DNA of 64,000 bases from Pyrinomonadaceae bacterium (GCA_036277115.1 DASUNM010000027.1:806001-870000); one strand, 5' to 3'. Positions 1-8,958 are shown, numbered from the stretch's first letter. Notes: generated from the sequence alone by a model not told the origin. A program made the numbers and translations.

Positions 1-396
1 GATTTCAATGAAGATGTCGGCGACGTCCCGCTTGGCCCAACCGTCGACAATCGCCAGTTGCAACGTCTCCATGTCGGCGTGACTACGCAGCGCATTCTGC
101 AACTGCACCTCTTCAAAGAATTTGGTGTCCGAAGAGATGAAGAGCGTGCGCGCGCGGGCCAGTACTGTTTTGGGATTTGTCGCCGCGATTCTTGCGGATT
201 CCGCGGCGGCAAGCTTTTCTTCAGCCGCTTTCCGCAGTTCCTTTTCCTTCATTTCGTTCGCCACGCGCTCTTCGACGGTGCCCGCCGGCTGGACGGTAAC
301 GTTAATATTCTGAGTTGTGGTTTGGGCCGCGGCGACTCCTATCGCGGCCGGCAGCAAGCTCAACGCGAAAACCATTCTCAAGATTCTCTTGTTCAT
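1..396 (-). CDS. Exported protein of unknown function (C-terminus cut by window edge)
   Basis: The reading frame is open from an ATG at 394-396 to the window edge, giving 132 codons with no stop, so the C-terminus lies outside. An AAGGGG-like ribosome site sits 7 bases before the ATG. Residues 1-25 form a clear Sec signal peptide ending in AAAQ, so the product is exported. A Glu/Lys/Arg/Ala-rich helical stretch follows at about 42-68, then a mixed segment. I recognise no domain. The codon pattern and signal peptide make this frame far more likely than the opposite-strand frames covering the same DNA. Confidence 0.7.
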   Translation of the reverse strand, partial: MNKRILRMVFALSLLPAAIGVAAAQTTTQNINVTVQPAGTVEERVANEMKEKELRKAAEEKLAAAESARIAATNPKTVLARARTLFISSDTKFFEEVQLQNALRSHADMETLQLAIVDGWAKRDVADIFIEI

Positions 397-621
397 CTTC
401 GCACCCCTTCAGTTTAGAATGACGCCTCTTCGCGTCGTGTTTCAAAGCTGAACCTGGTTGAGCAACGCTTGTGCCGTTAGTTCGTTGATGGAATTACGAC
501 AGTCTTTGCCGCTGAGAAGATTCAGAAAGATCGTGAGTACGAAAAAAAGGAATCAAGTGGAGCCTTATTGCTGCGGGTTTGATCGCCTTCGCACACCTTT
601 GCTCTGACCAGCACGATTAGA

Positions 622-1317
622 ATGACTCGACATCTCTTCATCTTGGCAGTCTTTGGGGTTTTGCTTGCCGGCGGTTTCGCTGTGCGGTCCGAGGCTGTGG
701 GCCAGGGGATCACTCGCGACGCGCGTTATCCGGCGCATTGGTGGACGCCGGTCGAAGATCCCAGGAAACCCATTTGGGAAATTCTGCCGCAGGAAGCTAA
801 ACCCGGCGAAGTCATTCTCTCAAAGCGCCACGAACTCGGGTTGCTGTCTAATTTCGCACCGACTCCGTTTCTCTTTCACGGCAAACGCTACGCGAGCTTA
901 GAAGGCTTCTGGCAGGCCATGTTGTATCCAGAGGGCCCAACGGATCCGCGCGCGCAGTCTCCAGGCTTCGAGTGGAAATACACGCGCGATCAGGTGGCGC
1001 AGATGACGGCGTTCGAAGCCAAGCGTGCCGGCGATCTGGCGGAAGAGAACATGCGGATAATGAAAATCGGTTGGGTCAGTTTTGAGGGAAGACGTTTCGC
1101 TTACCGGCCCAAACAAGCCGGACGACATTATCGGCTTATCGTTGCCGCCACGCGGGCCAAGGTTTTGCAGAATCCTGAGGTGAAGAAGGTGCTGCTCACA
1201 ACCGGCGAGTTAGTCCTCAGGCCTGATCATCATCAAGAGCCCAACGCACCGGCGGCCTGGCGCTACTTTGAGATCCTCATGAATATCCGAAAGGAACTGC
1301 AACGAAGCAGGAAGTGA
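622..1317 (+). CDS. NADAR-domain protein with N-terminal signal peptide
   Basis: A 231-residue protein. Residues from about 70 carry hallmarks of the NADAR/YbiA family (DUF1768): the LSNFAP segment, a following F-F-G-K-Y stretch, then S-L-E-G-F-W-Q-A, which corresponds to the family's usual V-E-H-x-Y-Q-A helix. Family members cleave N-glycosidic bonds of riboflavin intermediates or ADP-ribose derivatives, and some act in NAD-linked phage defence. Those proteins are cytosolic, but here residues 1-29 look like a Sec signal peptide (basic MTRH, then a hydrophobic run), placing the domain outside the cytoplasm. It is followed closely by another exported protein. Domain assignment is good; location and substrate are inferred. 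Confidence 0.75.
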   Translation: MTRHLFILAVFGVLLAGGFAVRSEAVGQGITRDARYPAHWWTPVEDPRKPIWEILPQEAKPGEVILSKRHELGLLSNFAPTPFLFHGKRYASLEGFWQAMLYPEGPTDPRAQSPGFEWKYTRDQVAQMTAFEAKRAGDLAEENMRIMKIGWVSFEGRRFAYRPKQAGRHYRLIVAATRAKVLQNPEVKKVLLTTGELVLRPDHHQEPNAPAAWRYFEILMNIRKELQRSRK

Positions 1318-1367
1318 GGTCAGCCCATACCTGCAAGAGAGGGCTCGGTCCTCCGTTCAACCTTAAA

Positions 1368-2399
1368 ATGAGACTTCGAATTATTCTGGTTACAGCTTCT
1401 TTGTTGATCTGCTTCGCTTCAACCAGTGCGCAAAAGCGTTCGGCAGTACCGGACTCAGCTTTGCTGCGGGCGAGTTTCCTGGCCACTTTCGGGAATGATT
1501 TTGAGCTCGTGAAGGACGGGATCACTCCGCGCACAAACGAACAAGGCGGCGGGATGTACTGGCTGGCTTATGTCCACGCCCGGCAACCGGGCTATTTCAC
1601 TCTGCAGTACAGCTTTAAACGTGACGACAAGCACTATTCGCACGAGGAGCGTGAAATACGTATCGCAGTCGCGCCGAAAGGGTGTCGCCGCGGGCCACCG
1701 TCGTCAGGCGTCTATCCCAGATTCTGCATGGGCGACACGATCATCGTGCCGGTATTAGTCTCGGGAGTGAGCGGTCATGAGTTCAAGTTAACGAAACAAG
1801 CCCCGGCAGCGGACGAAGACTGGAAGACATTTGCAGAAAAGTATCCGGACTTTGGCGATGGCAATTTGAACAAAACGCCGGTAACAAATCCATCGGAGAG
1901 TTTGCGATACGTCGGTCGCCGCGTGCACAAAATGCTGCACCGAAAACCGGGTTATACGCTTCAGTTATTCGCTGACTTTGAAGCGGTGAAACCGGGAAAG
2001 TTTAACCTGCTTGTCGGTTCGTCGGTTTATCGGGGACCGGCAGACCAGACTCCTCCCGGCAGCATTCCGATCATCGTGGTGGATCGCAGTACCCCGCTCA
2101 CGTTGATTGCCGGACGCGAAGAGGTCCGAGGTTATACGATGGGGCACAACGGGCAGGAGTACGTTTCGTCGACCAGCGGCAATAGCTACATGACAAGTTT
2201 GATTATTTTACAGCCGGGCGATCGAGTTTCGTTTCGGTACCTGAGCGCCATCCGCAGCCCGCAGTTTGAGCGGCATGGATACACTCGTCCCGGTGCGGTC
2301 GATCCGGCCGAATCGACTGTGCCGGTGATCAGTGTGCACCCGTTTGCACTGGAGACGAAGTATGACTTTGGCGGGTGGTTGGTGGATTACCTTCCCTAG
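1368..2399 (+). CDS. Exported protein of unknown function
   Basis: About 343 residues from the ATG at 1368. A longer frame from 1314 is possible, but its first 18 residues are not signal-like, whereas MRLRIILVTASLLI at 1368 starts a clean signal peptide ending near SAQ. The mature part is rich in beta-prone segments and has several Gly/Tyr/Pro turns, with no motif I can name. The short upstream gap (1318-1367) includes a GAGGTCAG remnant resembling the dispersed repeat seen elsewhere in the window. It lies 50 bases after the NADAR gene on the same strand and may be cotranscribed. Confidence 0.6.
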   Translation: MRLRIILVTASLLICFASTSAQKRSAVPDSALLRASFLATFGNDFELVKDGITPRTNEQGGGMYWLAYVHARQPGYFTLQYSFKRDDKHYSHEEREIRIAVAPKGCRRGPPSSGVYPRFCMGDTIIVPVLVSGVSGHEFKLTKQAPAADEDWKTFAEKYPDFGDGNLNKTPVTNPSESLRYVGRRVHKMLHRKPGYTLQLFADFEAVKPGKFNLLVGSSVYRGPADQTPPGSIPIIVVDRSTPLTLIAGREEVRGYTMGHNGQEYVSSTSGNSYMTSLIILQPGDRVSFRYLSAIRSPQFERHGYTRPGAVDPAESTVPVISVHPFALETKYDFGGWLVDYLP

Positions 2400-2550
2400 C
2401 GGCACCTCACAAAACCTAACTCCCTGCCGACGAGTAATGCCTCCTGAAATTGCTGGTAACGACCTCGCTGTTCAGCTAAGATTGCCGCGCATTTCGAGAC
2501 CTTAGCGCCGCACGTCCGAAAGAAGCTCTCAGCTTTGGGAAGGTCACCTT

Positions 2551-3099
2551 ATGCCCTCATCGAAAGATCCAGAAAGACGCGAGCCGGTCCGAAACTCTCG
2601 TTACTTACGACTACTCAAAGTAACCAAACGTCTGATTCTGATGACGCTTTGCGGCCTGCTCGTGATCGGGCTCGTGTTCGGCGTGACTCTGATTTTCGGC
2701 AAGAGGTTCATGGTTTCGTGGGCGTGTTTTGGCTGTGGTTTAGTGGGCGGCTTTGTCAGCATCCAGCAGCGATTGAAACAAATTCCCGATGAGGAGCTGG
2801 AACTGCTCTCGCGGTCGTGGTTTCAGATTCTGCTGATTCCTGTTTATGGCGGCGTGTTTGCCATTGTTCTTTATCTCGCGTTTCTCGGTGGCATTATCGA
2901 AGGCGCGATGTTCCCTCGATTCTCGGTGCCTGAGTTCGCCGTTCCCCCTTCGAGCCAGGACATGAAAAACCTGTTCACATCGACCTATCCGACCACGGGT
3001 CCTGACCTGGCGAAATTGATCTTCTGGTCATTCATCGCCGGTTTCTCAGAACGGTTTGTGCCGCAAATCATCAGCAAGACCACAAACGACGAGAAATGA
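2551..3099 (+). CDS. Small integral membrane protein of unknown function
   Basis: A 182-residue protein with a ribosome site GGAAGG seven bases before the ATG. Residues 1-27 are polar and basic (cytoplasmic by the positive-inside rule). Hydrophobic segments follow at about 28-48, 53-68, 89-116 and, weakly, 152-168, so three or four membrane passes. There is no conserved motif I recognise. It converges with the dipeptidase gene on the other strand, 31 bases away. Confidence 0.6.
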   Translation: MPSSKDPERREPVRNSRYLRLLKVTKRLILMTLCGLLVIGLVFGVTLIFGKRFMVSWACFGCGLVGGFVSIQQRLKQIPDEELELLSRSWFQILLIPVYGGVFAIVLYLAFLGGIIEGAMFPRFSVPEFAVPPSSQDMKNLFTSTYPTTGPDLAKLIFWSFIAGFSERFVPQIISKTTNDEK

Positions 3100-3130
3100 T
3101 CCTGCGCTAAAGGCGCGCGCGGAACTTCCC

Positions 3131-4225
3131 TTATCGCCGCGATCGTCTGCCAATCTCCTCAAACCTTTGGTTTCCGATCCGATACTTCTGCCAGTCCTTG
3201 TAGTCGAAGTGCCACCACTCAGGCGCGAAGATGGCGAAATCTTCGGCCTCCATCGCTTTGCGCAGCAGCTCGCGATGCCAGCGTTGCAAAGAAGTGCCGC
3301 CGGGATAATCCGAATGGGCCCGCTCGGTCGTCTCGTCATAGGTCGCGACCATCTCGACCGGTTTGCCGGTTTTCAAATGATAGAGCGTTAGGTCAACCGC
3401 GCAGCCGCGATTGTGACGCGAGCCGCGTGCGGGATCCGCGACAAAAAGCTTCTTGTCCTCAGGCACGGCATCCCAGAAAACTTTTGTCACATACCACGGC
3501 CGGTACGCATCGTGAATCAGCAAGCCGTAACCCTGACGTTTTAAGTTGCGATGGACGCGCACGAGGGCCTCAGCCGCGGGTCTTTGCATGAACGCCCGTG
3601 CTTGCGTGTAGAACTTCGTGCCGAGAAAGTTGTTTGTCGTCGCGTAACGAACCTCGAGACGAATTGTCGGATCAAGTTTTCGCAATTCCACCAGGTCGGT
3701 GTTCAGAAAGTCGCCGTTCTCCAGCGGTGGTTGCGAAGCGAGCGCTTCTTTCATCAACTCCGCGATCGGCCGGACGGGTTTGATGCGGAGTTGATTCCCG
3801 GATTCCGGTTCGATGTTGCGGCGTTTGAGAACGATCGCATCGAGGGCGACCTGGGTTGCGCGTCCTCGGCGGTCACGAGTAAAGATGAGTGTTTGACCAA
3901 CGCGTGGTCCGCTGTCAGTGAGCTCGAAGACGTTCCCTGACTCCTCGTTAAGCGGATAGTAGTCGCCGCCTCGCTTGAACAGAGCTCTTAGGCCGCCCTC
4001 TTCAAAAATGATCAGAATGTCATCGTCGGGTAGTGGTACAAGTTTGTCGGGACCATACTCACCGATCAGTCCGCGCCAGCGTGCGGGAACGGATGTGGGT
4101 TTCGATTGGTGCAGCGTCCCGACAGACTGAGCCGATGCGAAGGATGTCGGAGAATTGACTCGGAGAATTGAGCCATAACCGACCAAAACTATGACGAGAG
4201 TCGTCGCAAGAGTCGTACGTTTCAT
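3131..4225 (-). CDS. D-alanyl-D-alanine dipeptidase (VanX/DdpX, peptidase M15D), exported
   Basis: This enzyme should hydrolyse D-Ala-D-Ala in the cell envelope, recycling or trimming peptidoglycan precursors. The M15D zinc site is visible: SRHNRGCAVD gives the S-x-H-x(6)-D signature with H271 and D278, and EWWH gives E336 and H339. I chose the ATG at 4225, which has a GGAAG ribosome site and starts a signal peptide (MKRTTLATTL to about SAQ). A longer frame begins at 4267 but overlaps the toxin gene. Residues 45-150 form an extra N-terminal beta-rich domain not needed for catalysis. The start lies 13 bases after the parE-like stop, so the toxin-antitoxin pair probably shares its transcript. 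Export argues for wall turnover rather than vancomycin resistance. Confidence 0.88.
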   Translation of the reverse strand: MKRTTLATTLVIVLVGYGSILRVNSPTSFASAQSVGTLHQSKPTSVPARWRGLIGEYGPDKLVPLPDDDILIIFEEGGLRALFKRGGDYYPLNEESGNVFELTDSGPRVGQTLIFTRDRRGRATQVALDAIVLKRRNIEPESGNQLRIKPVRPIAELMKEALASQPPLENGDFLNTDLVELRKLDPTIRLEVRYATTNNFLGTKFYTQARAFMQRPAAEALVRVHRNLKRQGYGLLIHDAYRPWYVTKVFWDAVPEDKKLFVADPARGSRHNRGCAVDLTLYHLKTGKPVEMVATYDETTERAHSDYPGGTSLQRWHRELLRKAMEAEDFAIFAPEWWHFDYKDWQKYRIGNQRFEEIGRRSRR

Positions 4226-4238
4226 ATTCTTCCGAACC

Positions 4239-4547
4239 TCAAAAACGTTGCCGCCAGACGCGATCATGTCGCGCTGCGTGAATTACTGCTGCAATTACGA
4301 CAAGCCGCTCTTCCTCTATCACCTCGAAAATGACGCGATACGGAAATCGTTTTGGATAGCGCCAGCGAATGTTCTTAATTGGATGACGGCGGCAATTTTG
4401 AAGAGGATTTTCGGCGATCGCATCGACTACGGTCACGACTTCTTCGATGAATTCATCGCCGAGGCCCGGTTGTTGCCGGTCATACCAATCGGCCGCTTCA
4501 AGAACGTCGTTCTCCGCCTGAGGTCGCGCAACGACTGTCCATTTCAT
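4239..4547 (-). CDS. ParE/RelE-superfamily toxin
   Basis: A 102-residue basic protein with the ParE fold signature: an N-terminal VVARPQAENDVLEAADWY segment, a central helix pair, then the R-R-H-P and Y-R-V-I-F strands that end the family's core. It lies 6 bases after the smaller antitoxin gene on the same strand, the usual antitoxin-toxin order. ParE-type toxins poison gyrase and RelE types cut mRNA; the sequence alone does not settle which. The stop falls only 13 bases before the dipeptidase start. Confidence 0.85.
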   Translation of the reverse strand: MKWTVVARPQAENDVLEAADWYDRQQPGLGDEFIEEVVTVVDAIAENPLQNCRRHPIKNIRWRYPKRFPYRVIFEVIEEERLVVIAAVIHAARHDRVWRQRF

Positions 4548-4553
4548 GTGGTT

Positions 4554-4760
4554 CTACCGTGAGCGCAAGCGGTTCTTCAGCTCATCCAGGGACATAGAAG
4601 ACGCGGGATCTGCATGATGCGCTGCCAGTCGTTCTTCCACGAATGCCTCATCGCTTGCTGACAAAGGCGGGTCATCTAACTCCACCACCCGTCGAATCAG
4701 AATCTGGCGCTCTTCAAACGTAAGACGTGGAAGTTCGGCTATGACTTCGTTGAAACTCAT
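4554..4760 (-). CDS. Antitoxin of the addiction-module family (TIGR02574-like)
   Basis: About 68 residues from the ATG at 4760 (MSFNEVIAELPRL); a longer frame from 4808 has a less typical beginning. The pattern L-P-x-L-T-x-E-E-R-x-x-L followed by an acidic linker and D-E-A-F-V-E-E-R-L matches short antitoxins paired with ParE/RelE toxins. The acidic N-terminal helix and positively charged tail fit toxin capture. It is the first gene of a probable three-gene unit (antitoxin, toxin, dipeptidase) and diverges from the S9 peptidase gene, so the 92-base gap should hold both promoters. Autoregulation is typical of such modules but is not shown here. Confidence 0.78.
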   Translation of the reverse strand: MSFNEVIAELPRLTFEERQILIRRVVELDDPPLSASDEAFVEERLAAHHADPASSMSLDELKNRLRSR

Positions 4761-4852
4761 GGAGCCCAAGGTTAACCGCAAACGTGTCGGTTTTTCAATA
4801 CTGAGCATTGATATAAACTGGGCGACCTGTTGTTAGGACTCGCAGGATAACC

Positions 4853-7351
4853 ATGAAAACCAGACTTCTGCAAAAACTGACTGCCTCCCTTTCCGCGATT
4901 TGTCTTCTCGCGCAATTCGCGCTCGCGCAAACACCCGCCAAGCCGCCGGTGAAACCATTCGAGCTCACCGTTGACAGCATCATGCGCGGGCCGCGTTTGG
5001 TGGGCCATCAGCCCAGCGGCGTCTACTGGTCGCAGGACAGCCAGCGCGTTTACTTTCGTTGGAAGCAGGCGAACGAGCCGCGCCTGAAAGAGATGAGTCT
5101 CTACGTCATCAATCGTGACGGCACGGGCCTGCGTCGTCTGACGGATGAAGAAGCGAAGCAGGCGCCGCCCGCGTCCGGCGACTTATCGAAAGACAAGACG
5201 ATGACCGTCTTCACGGACGAGGGCGACATCTTCATCTACGACCACGCCAAACAGGCGCGCCGCCAAATCACTCGCACCGTCGAGTCCGAAACGAACGCGC
5301 GCTTCACGTTCGATCAGAAACGCATCTACTTCACGCGAACGAACAACCTGTACGTGATGTCTTTGGAAAGCGGGCTGCTCGAGCAGCTCACCGACATTCG
5401 CATTGGCGCACTGGCATCGCCGAGCTCGACGCCGAGAGGAACCGACAGTCAGGAATACTTGAAGAAGGAAGAGCGCGCGCTAATCGATGCCGTCCGCGAG
5501 CGCGCCGAACAGCGCGAAGAGCAGGAGAAGAAACGCAAAGAACGCGAGAAGCGCAAACCGTTCAGCATTCCTATTGGTCAGAATGTTCTCAATCTGAACC
5601 TGTCACCCGACGGCAAGTATGTGATTGCCACCATCAGCGAACCGGCATCGGGCGCGAAGAACATCATCGTGCCGAACTACGTGACCGAATCGGCCTACAC
5701 CGAAGATATTCCGGGCCGCAGCAAAGTTGGCGACATGCAGGGCCGTACGCGCCTTTTGATCATCGATGTCGAATCAGGCGAGACGAAGAACGTCGATCAT
5801 GGGCAGAAGCAGCCGGCGACTCCCGCCGTTCAGCGGACTGAAATGAACACGACCGAGCAAGCGCAACGTGATCGCGGTGAGGTCAGTACCGGGAGCGGTA
5901 GCGACCGGGTCGATTCGCAAGCAAAACCGACTCCACCGAAAGATCGCGACGTACAACTAGCGCCGGTCCAATGGTCCGAAGATGGAAAGAGCGCGGCGCT
6001 GCTGGCGCGCGCGGCCGACAACAAAGATCGTTGGGTGCTGCTCCTCGATCCGGCTACGGGCAAAACTAAAGTTCTCGCGTCCGTCCATGACGATGCGTGG
6101 GTAGATGGGCCGGGCGCTAACACACTCGGCTGGCTGCCCGACAACACGACTGTCTATTTTGAATCAGAGCGTGATGGCTGGGCACACCTTTATTCCGTTT
6201 CGAAGGATGGTGGCGCGGCCGTACAACTGACTTCCGGGCCGTTTGAAGTTTCAGATGTGCGCCTGTCGGCAGACAAGACCAAATTCTATTTCACGTCGAG
6301 CGAAGGCAGTGTCTTTCAACGACACTTGTTTTCGATGGCGCTTACGGGAGGTCCGCGAACTCAGATCACCGGCATGCCGGGACACAATCAGGCGACGGTC
6401 TCGCCCGACGAAACGATGCTGGCGGACGTGCGGTCTTACAGCAACCTGCCGCCGGAACTCTATCTCATTCCGAATATACCGATGGATGAGTACGCCAGCG
6501 CCCGACTGAAGCCGCTGACCACTTCGCCGATTCTGGAGTTCTTTACCCATGATTGGATCGATCCGCGGCTGGTGAGCTTCAAAGCGCGCGACGGCGCAAC
6601 GGTTTGGGGCCGCATGTATATGCCTTCGAATTACAAAGGTGGCGGGCCGGCGGTACTGTTTGTGCATGGCGCCGGCTATCTGCAAAACGTGCATCGGTGG
6701 TGGAGTTCCTACTATCGCGAGTACATGTTTCATCACTTGCTGATGGAAATGGGTTTCGTGGTGCTCGACATCGACTATCGCGGCAGCGCGGGATACGGCC
6801 GCGACTGGCGTACCGGGATTTATCGGCACATGGGCGGCAAGGATCTGATCGATCATGTCGATGCGGTGAATTACCTGGTGAAGGAACACGGTGTCGATCC
6901 GAAACGGATCGGACTGTATGGTGGCAGCTACGGGGGCTTCATCACGTTGATGGCGATGTTCACGGAAGCCGATGTGTTTGCCGCGGGTGCGGCCTTGCGA
7001 CCCGTGACGGACTGGGCGCACTACAATCATCCTTACACCAGCAACATTTTGAATCTGCCGCAGACCGATCCGGAGGCTTACAAACGCAGCTCACCGATTT
7101 ATTTCGCGAACGGGTTGAAAGGCCCGCTGCTGATCTGCCACGGCGTCGTTGACGTCAACGTGAATTTTCAGGATACAGTGCGGCTGGTCGAGAAATTGAT
7201 CGAACTGCGCAAAGAGAATTGGGAAGTCGCACCTTACCCGGTCGAAGACCACGGGTTTGAAAGGGAAGAGAGTTGGGCGGACGAGTACAAGAGGATTCTG
7301 AAGTTGTTTAGGACGAATCTGAAGCCTGAAGTGAGAACCCGGAGGCGGTGA
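4853..7351 (+). CDS. Exported S9-family serine peptidase (DPP IV/prolyl oligopeptidase type)
   Basis: An 832-residue peptidase with a signal peptide (residues 1-25, ending LAQ). The N-terminal part (about 40-560) is a beta-propeller with repeated S-x-D-G and W-S-x-D-x-x strands. The C-terminal alpha/beta-hydrolase domain has the triad S692 (in GGSYGG), D767 (in VVDVNVNF) and H800 (in EDHGF). Such enzymes remove dipeptides from peptide N-termini in the periplasm. The ATG follows a CAGGAT-type ribosome site. An unusual feature is a dispersed repeat at 5879-5911, read in frame as VSTGSGSDRVD in a charged loop of the propeller. A Lys/Glu-rich helix at about 205-240 is also atypical. The gene ends inside another copy of the same repeat family. 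Confidence 0.92.
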   Translation: MKTRLLQKLTASLSAICLLAQFALAQTPAKPPVKPFELTVDSIMRGPRLVGHQPSGVYWSQDSQRVYFRWKQANEPRLKEMSLYVINRDGTGLRRLTDEEAKQAPPASGDLSKDKTMTVFTDEGDIFIYDHAKQARRQITRTVESETNARFTFDQKRIYFTRTNNLYVMSLESGLLEQLTDIRIGALASPSSTPRGTDSQEYLKKEERALIDAVRERAEQREEQEKKRKEREKRKPFSIPIGQNVLNLNLSPDGKYVIATISEPASGAKNIIVPNYVTESAYTEDIPGRSKVGDMQGRTRLLIIDVESGETKNVDHGQKQPATPAVQRTEMNTTEQAQRDRGEVSTGSGSDRVDSQAKPTPPKDRDVQLAPVQWSEDGKSAALLARAADNKDRWVLLLDPATGKTKVLASVHDDAWVDGPGANTLGWLPDNTTVYFESERDGWAHLYSVSKDGGAAVQLTSGPFEVSDVRLSADKTKFYFTSSEGSVFQRHLFSMALTGGPRTQITGMPGHNQATVSPDETMLADVRSYSNLPPELYLIPNIPMDEYASARLKPLTTSPILEFFTHDWIDPRLVSFKARDGATVWGRMYMPSNYKGGGPAVLFVHGAGYLQNVHRWWSSYYREYMFHHLLMEMGFVVLDIDYRGSAGYGRDWRTGIYRHMGGKDLIDHVDAVNYLVKEHGVDPKRIGLYGGSYGGFITLMAMFTEADVFAAGAALRPVTDWAHYNHPYTSNILNLPQTDPEAYKRSSPIYFANGLKGPLLICHGVVDVNVNFQDTVRLVEKLIELRKENWEVAPYPVEDHGFEREESWADEYKRILKLFRTNLKPEVRTRRR
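5879..5911 (+). repeat. Dispersed repeat (GGTCAGTACCGGGAGCGG family) inside the S9 peptidase gene
   Basis: The sequence from GAGGTCAGTACC to GCGACCGGGTC is nearly identical to copies at 37779-37809 and 63464-63493 and close to 7350-7378. Here it is a single arm, in frame and without a stop, adding about 11 residues. Confidence 0.9.
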
Positions 7352-7464
7352 GGTCAGTACCCGGAGCGGTAGCGACGGAGTAAGGTACCTGTAGATCCGG
7401 TCGCATCCACCACCCCACGCGGGCTGCCCGCTCGGGAACCCCGGTCCGCTCCCGTACTGACTTC
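7350..7464. repeat. Inverted repeat of the GGTCAGTACC family after the S9 gene
   Basis: The left arm (7350-7378) is the GAGGTCAGTACCCGG version of the dispersed repeat, and the right arm (7441-7464, ending GTACTGACTTC) is its inverted partner. Between them lies a second GC-rich palindromic block (CCACGCGGGCTGCCCGC) related to 16925-16965. The S9 stop codon overlaps the left arm. A folded RNA here could end transcription, but there is no T-run. Confidence 0.8.
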
Positions 7465-7489
7465 ATGGCGCATCTCATTGCCTTCGGGA

Positions 7490-8833
7490 TCAATCTTTCC
7501 GATAAACCACGCCATTCTTCATCACGAACGTAACCTTTCCCATCGCGTGAATATCTTTCAACGGATCGCCTGAGACGGCGACGATGTCGGCCCATTTACC
7601 CACCGTCAGCGAGCCGAGGTTTTTGTCCCAGCCGAGCAGCTTCGCAGAGTTCAGCGTCGTAGAAATCGCGTCCATGTTCGACATGCCGCCCCAATCCATC
7701 AGCAGGAAGAATTCGCGCGCGTTGGTGCCATGCGGAATGACGCCCGAGTCTGTGCCGAAAGCTATCGGCACCCCGGTGGCGACAGCCATCTTGATGCCAC
7801 GACGCATTGCGGCCGCTGCCGCCAGGGCTTTCTGCGCACGCAAGCCTTTCAAGACTCCGTTCTTCGCGGCGCGTTCAACTGCTTCGGCAGCCATCAAGGT
7901 CGGCACGAGATAAGTCCCACGCTCTTTCATTAGCCGCGCGCCTTCTTCGTCGATAAACGATCCGTGTTCGATTGAAGCGACGCCCGCGCGGGTGGCGACC
8001 TTGATTCCTTCAGTCCCGTGCGCATGCGCGGCCACCTTGCGTTCGTGCTGCGCAGCTTCATCGACGAGGGCTTTCATTTCTTCAAAGCTATATTGCGTCG
8101 TGCCGACAGCCGCGACTTCAGACAAGACGCCGCCAGTCGCACAAGTCTTGATCACCCCAGCGCCATACTTGATTTGATAACGCACAGCGGCGCGAATTTC
8201 GTCCGGGCCGTTTGCGATTCCATCTTCGATTCCCTTGTCAAAAATGCCCGGTCGGTAGCCATTGGTATCGCAATGGCCGCCCGTGATTCCGAGCGAGTGA
8301 CCCGCGGTCTGCATGCGTGGACCGGGAACCCAGCCCTCCTCGATCGCTTTACGCAGAGCGATGTCGTTAAAAGGTCCCGAAGCTCCGACATTCCGAACCG
8401 AAGTGAAACCGGCCATCAACGTTTCGCGCGCGTGATTGACGCCAAGGATTGCTCCAAACGCGGAGTAGTCTCTCACCGCGGCGTTTTCGCCATCCGGATC
8501 GCCGAGCACTCGGCCAATCAGATGGGTGTGCGCATCGATAAATCCCGGCAACAAAGTCGCGTTACCGAGATCGATTACCTTTGCGCCGGACGGTACACGC
8601 AGGGATCGCGCGTCGCCGACCGCCGTAATCTTGTTATCGGTGACGATGACGATCGCGTTGTTGATGGCGGGCGCGCCCGTGCCATCAATCAATCGAGCGG
8701 CCTTTAGAACGACCACGCCCTGGCCTTCGGTTGGCTGCGTCGTGATTCCGGGGCGCGGCTGATTCTGCGGCCGCGCGGAAATCCCGAGGCTTGCCACCAT
8801 CATTAGGATGAGAAATGCTCTGAAGCTCTTCAC
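7490..8833 (-). CDS. Exported metal-dependent amidohydrolase (imidazolonepropionase/prolidase-like)
   Basis: A 447-residue enzyme of the amidohydrolase superfamily. Visible metal ligands are the HTH of DAHTHL, the likely carboxylated Lys in GVIKTCATGG, the His residues in AHAHG and IEHGSF, and the Asp in FGTDSG. A signal peptide (residues 1-22) places it in the periplasm. The start is GTG at 8831-8833, preceded by GAGGAG six bases upstream. The family covers Xaa-Pro dipeptidases and lactone or amide hydrolases, and substrate cannot be read from sequence. It faces the S9 peptidase tail-to-tail across the repeat at 7350-7464. Confidence 0.88.
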   Translation of the reverse strand: MKSFRAFLILMMVASLGISARPQNQPRPGITTQPTEGQGVVVLKAARLIDGTGAPAINNAIVIVTDNKITAVGDARSLRVPSGAKVIDLGNATLLPGFIDAHTHLIGRVLGDPDGENAAVRDYSAFGAILGVNHARETLMAGFTSVRNVGASGPFNDIALRKAIEEGWVPGPRMQTAGHSLGITGGHCDTNGYRPGIFDKGIEDGIANGPDEIRAAVRYQIKYGAGVIKTCATGGVLSEVAAVGTTQYSFEEMKALVDEAAQHERKVAAHAHGTEGIKVATRAGVASIEHGSFIDEEGARLMKERGTYLVPTLMAAEAVERAAKNGVLKGLRAQKALAAAAAMRRGIKMAVATGVPIAFGTDSGVIPHGTNAREFFLLMDWGGMSNMDAISTTLNSAKLLGWDKNLGSLTVGKWADIVAVSGDPLKDIHAMGKVTFVMKNGVVYRKD

Positions 8834-8958
8834 AGTGAACTCCTCGCGTATCTGTTTTTAGGTTGACGTAAACGGACTAGCCACTAGCGGGCGGCATTCT
8901 AGTTGAGATTTGAGTTGAGCGAAAGGGACTTTGGAAAACCGGATCGCACTATTGTCGC

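Noticed and set aside
4761-4852. Firm promoter calls between the antitoxin and S9 genes
   Set aside because: TATAAA-like and TTGAAA-like boxes occur, but spacing to a partner box is poor on both strands.
6251-7030. Long opposite-strand frame inside the S9 peptidase
   Set aside because: It is a shadow of the peptidase; no ribosome site, and its translation is rich in His and Arg without domain character.
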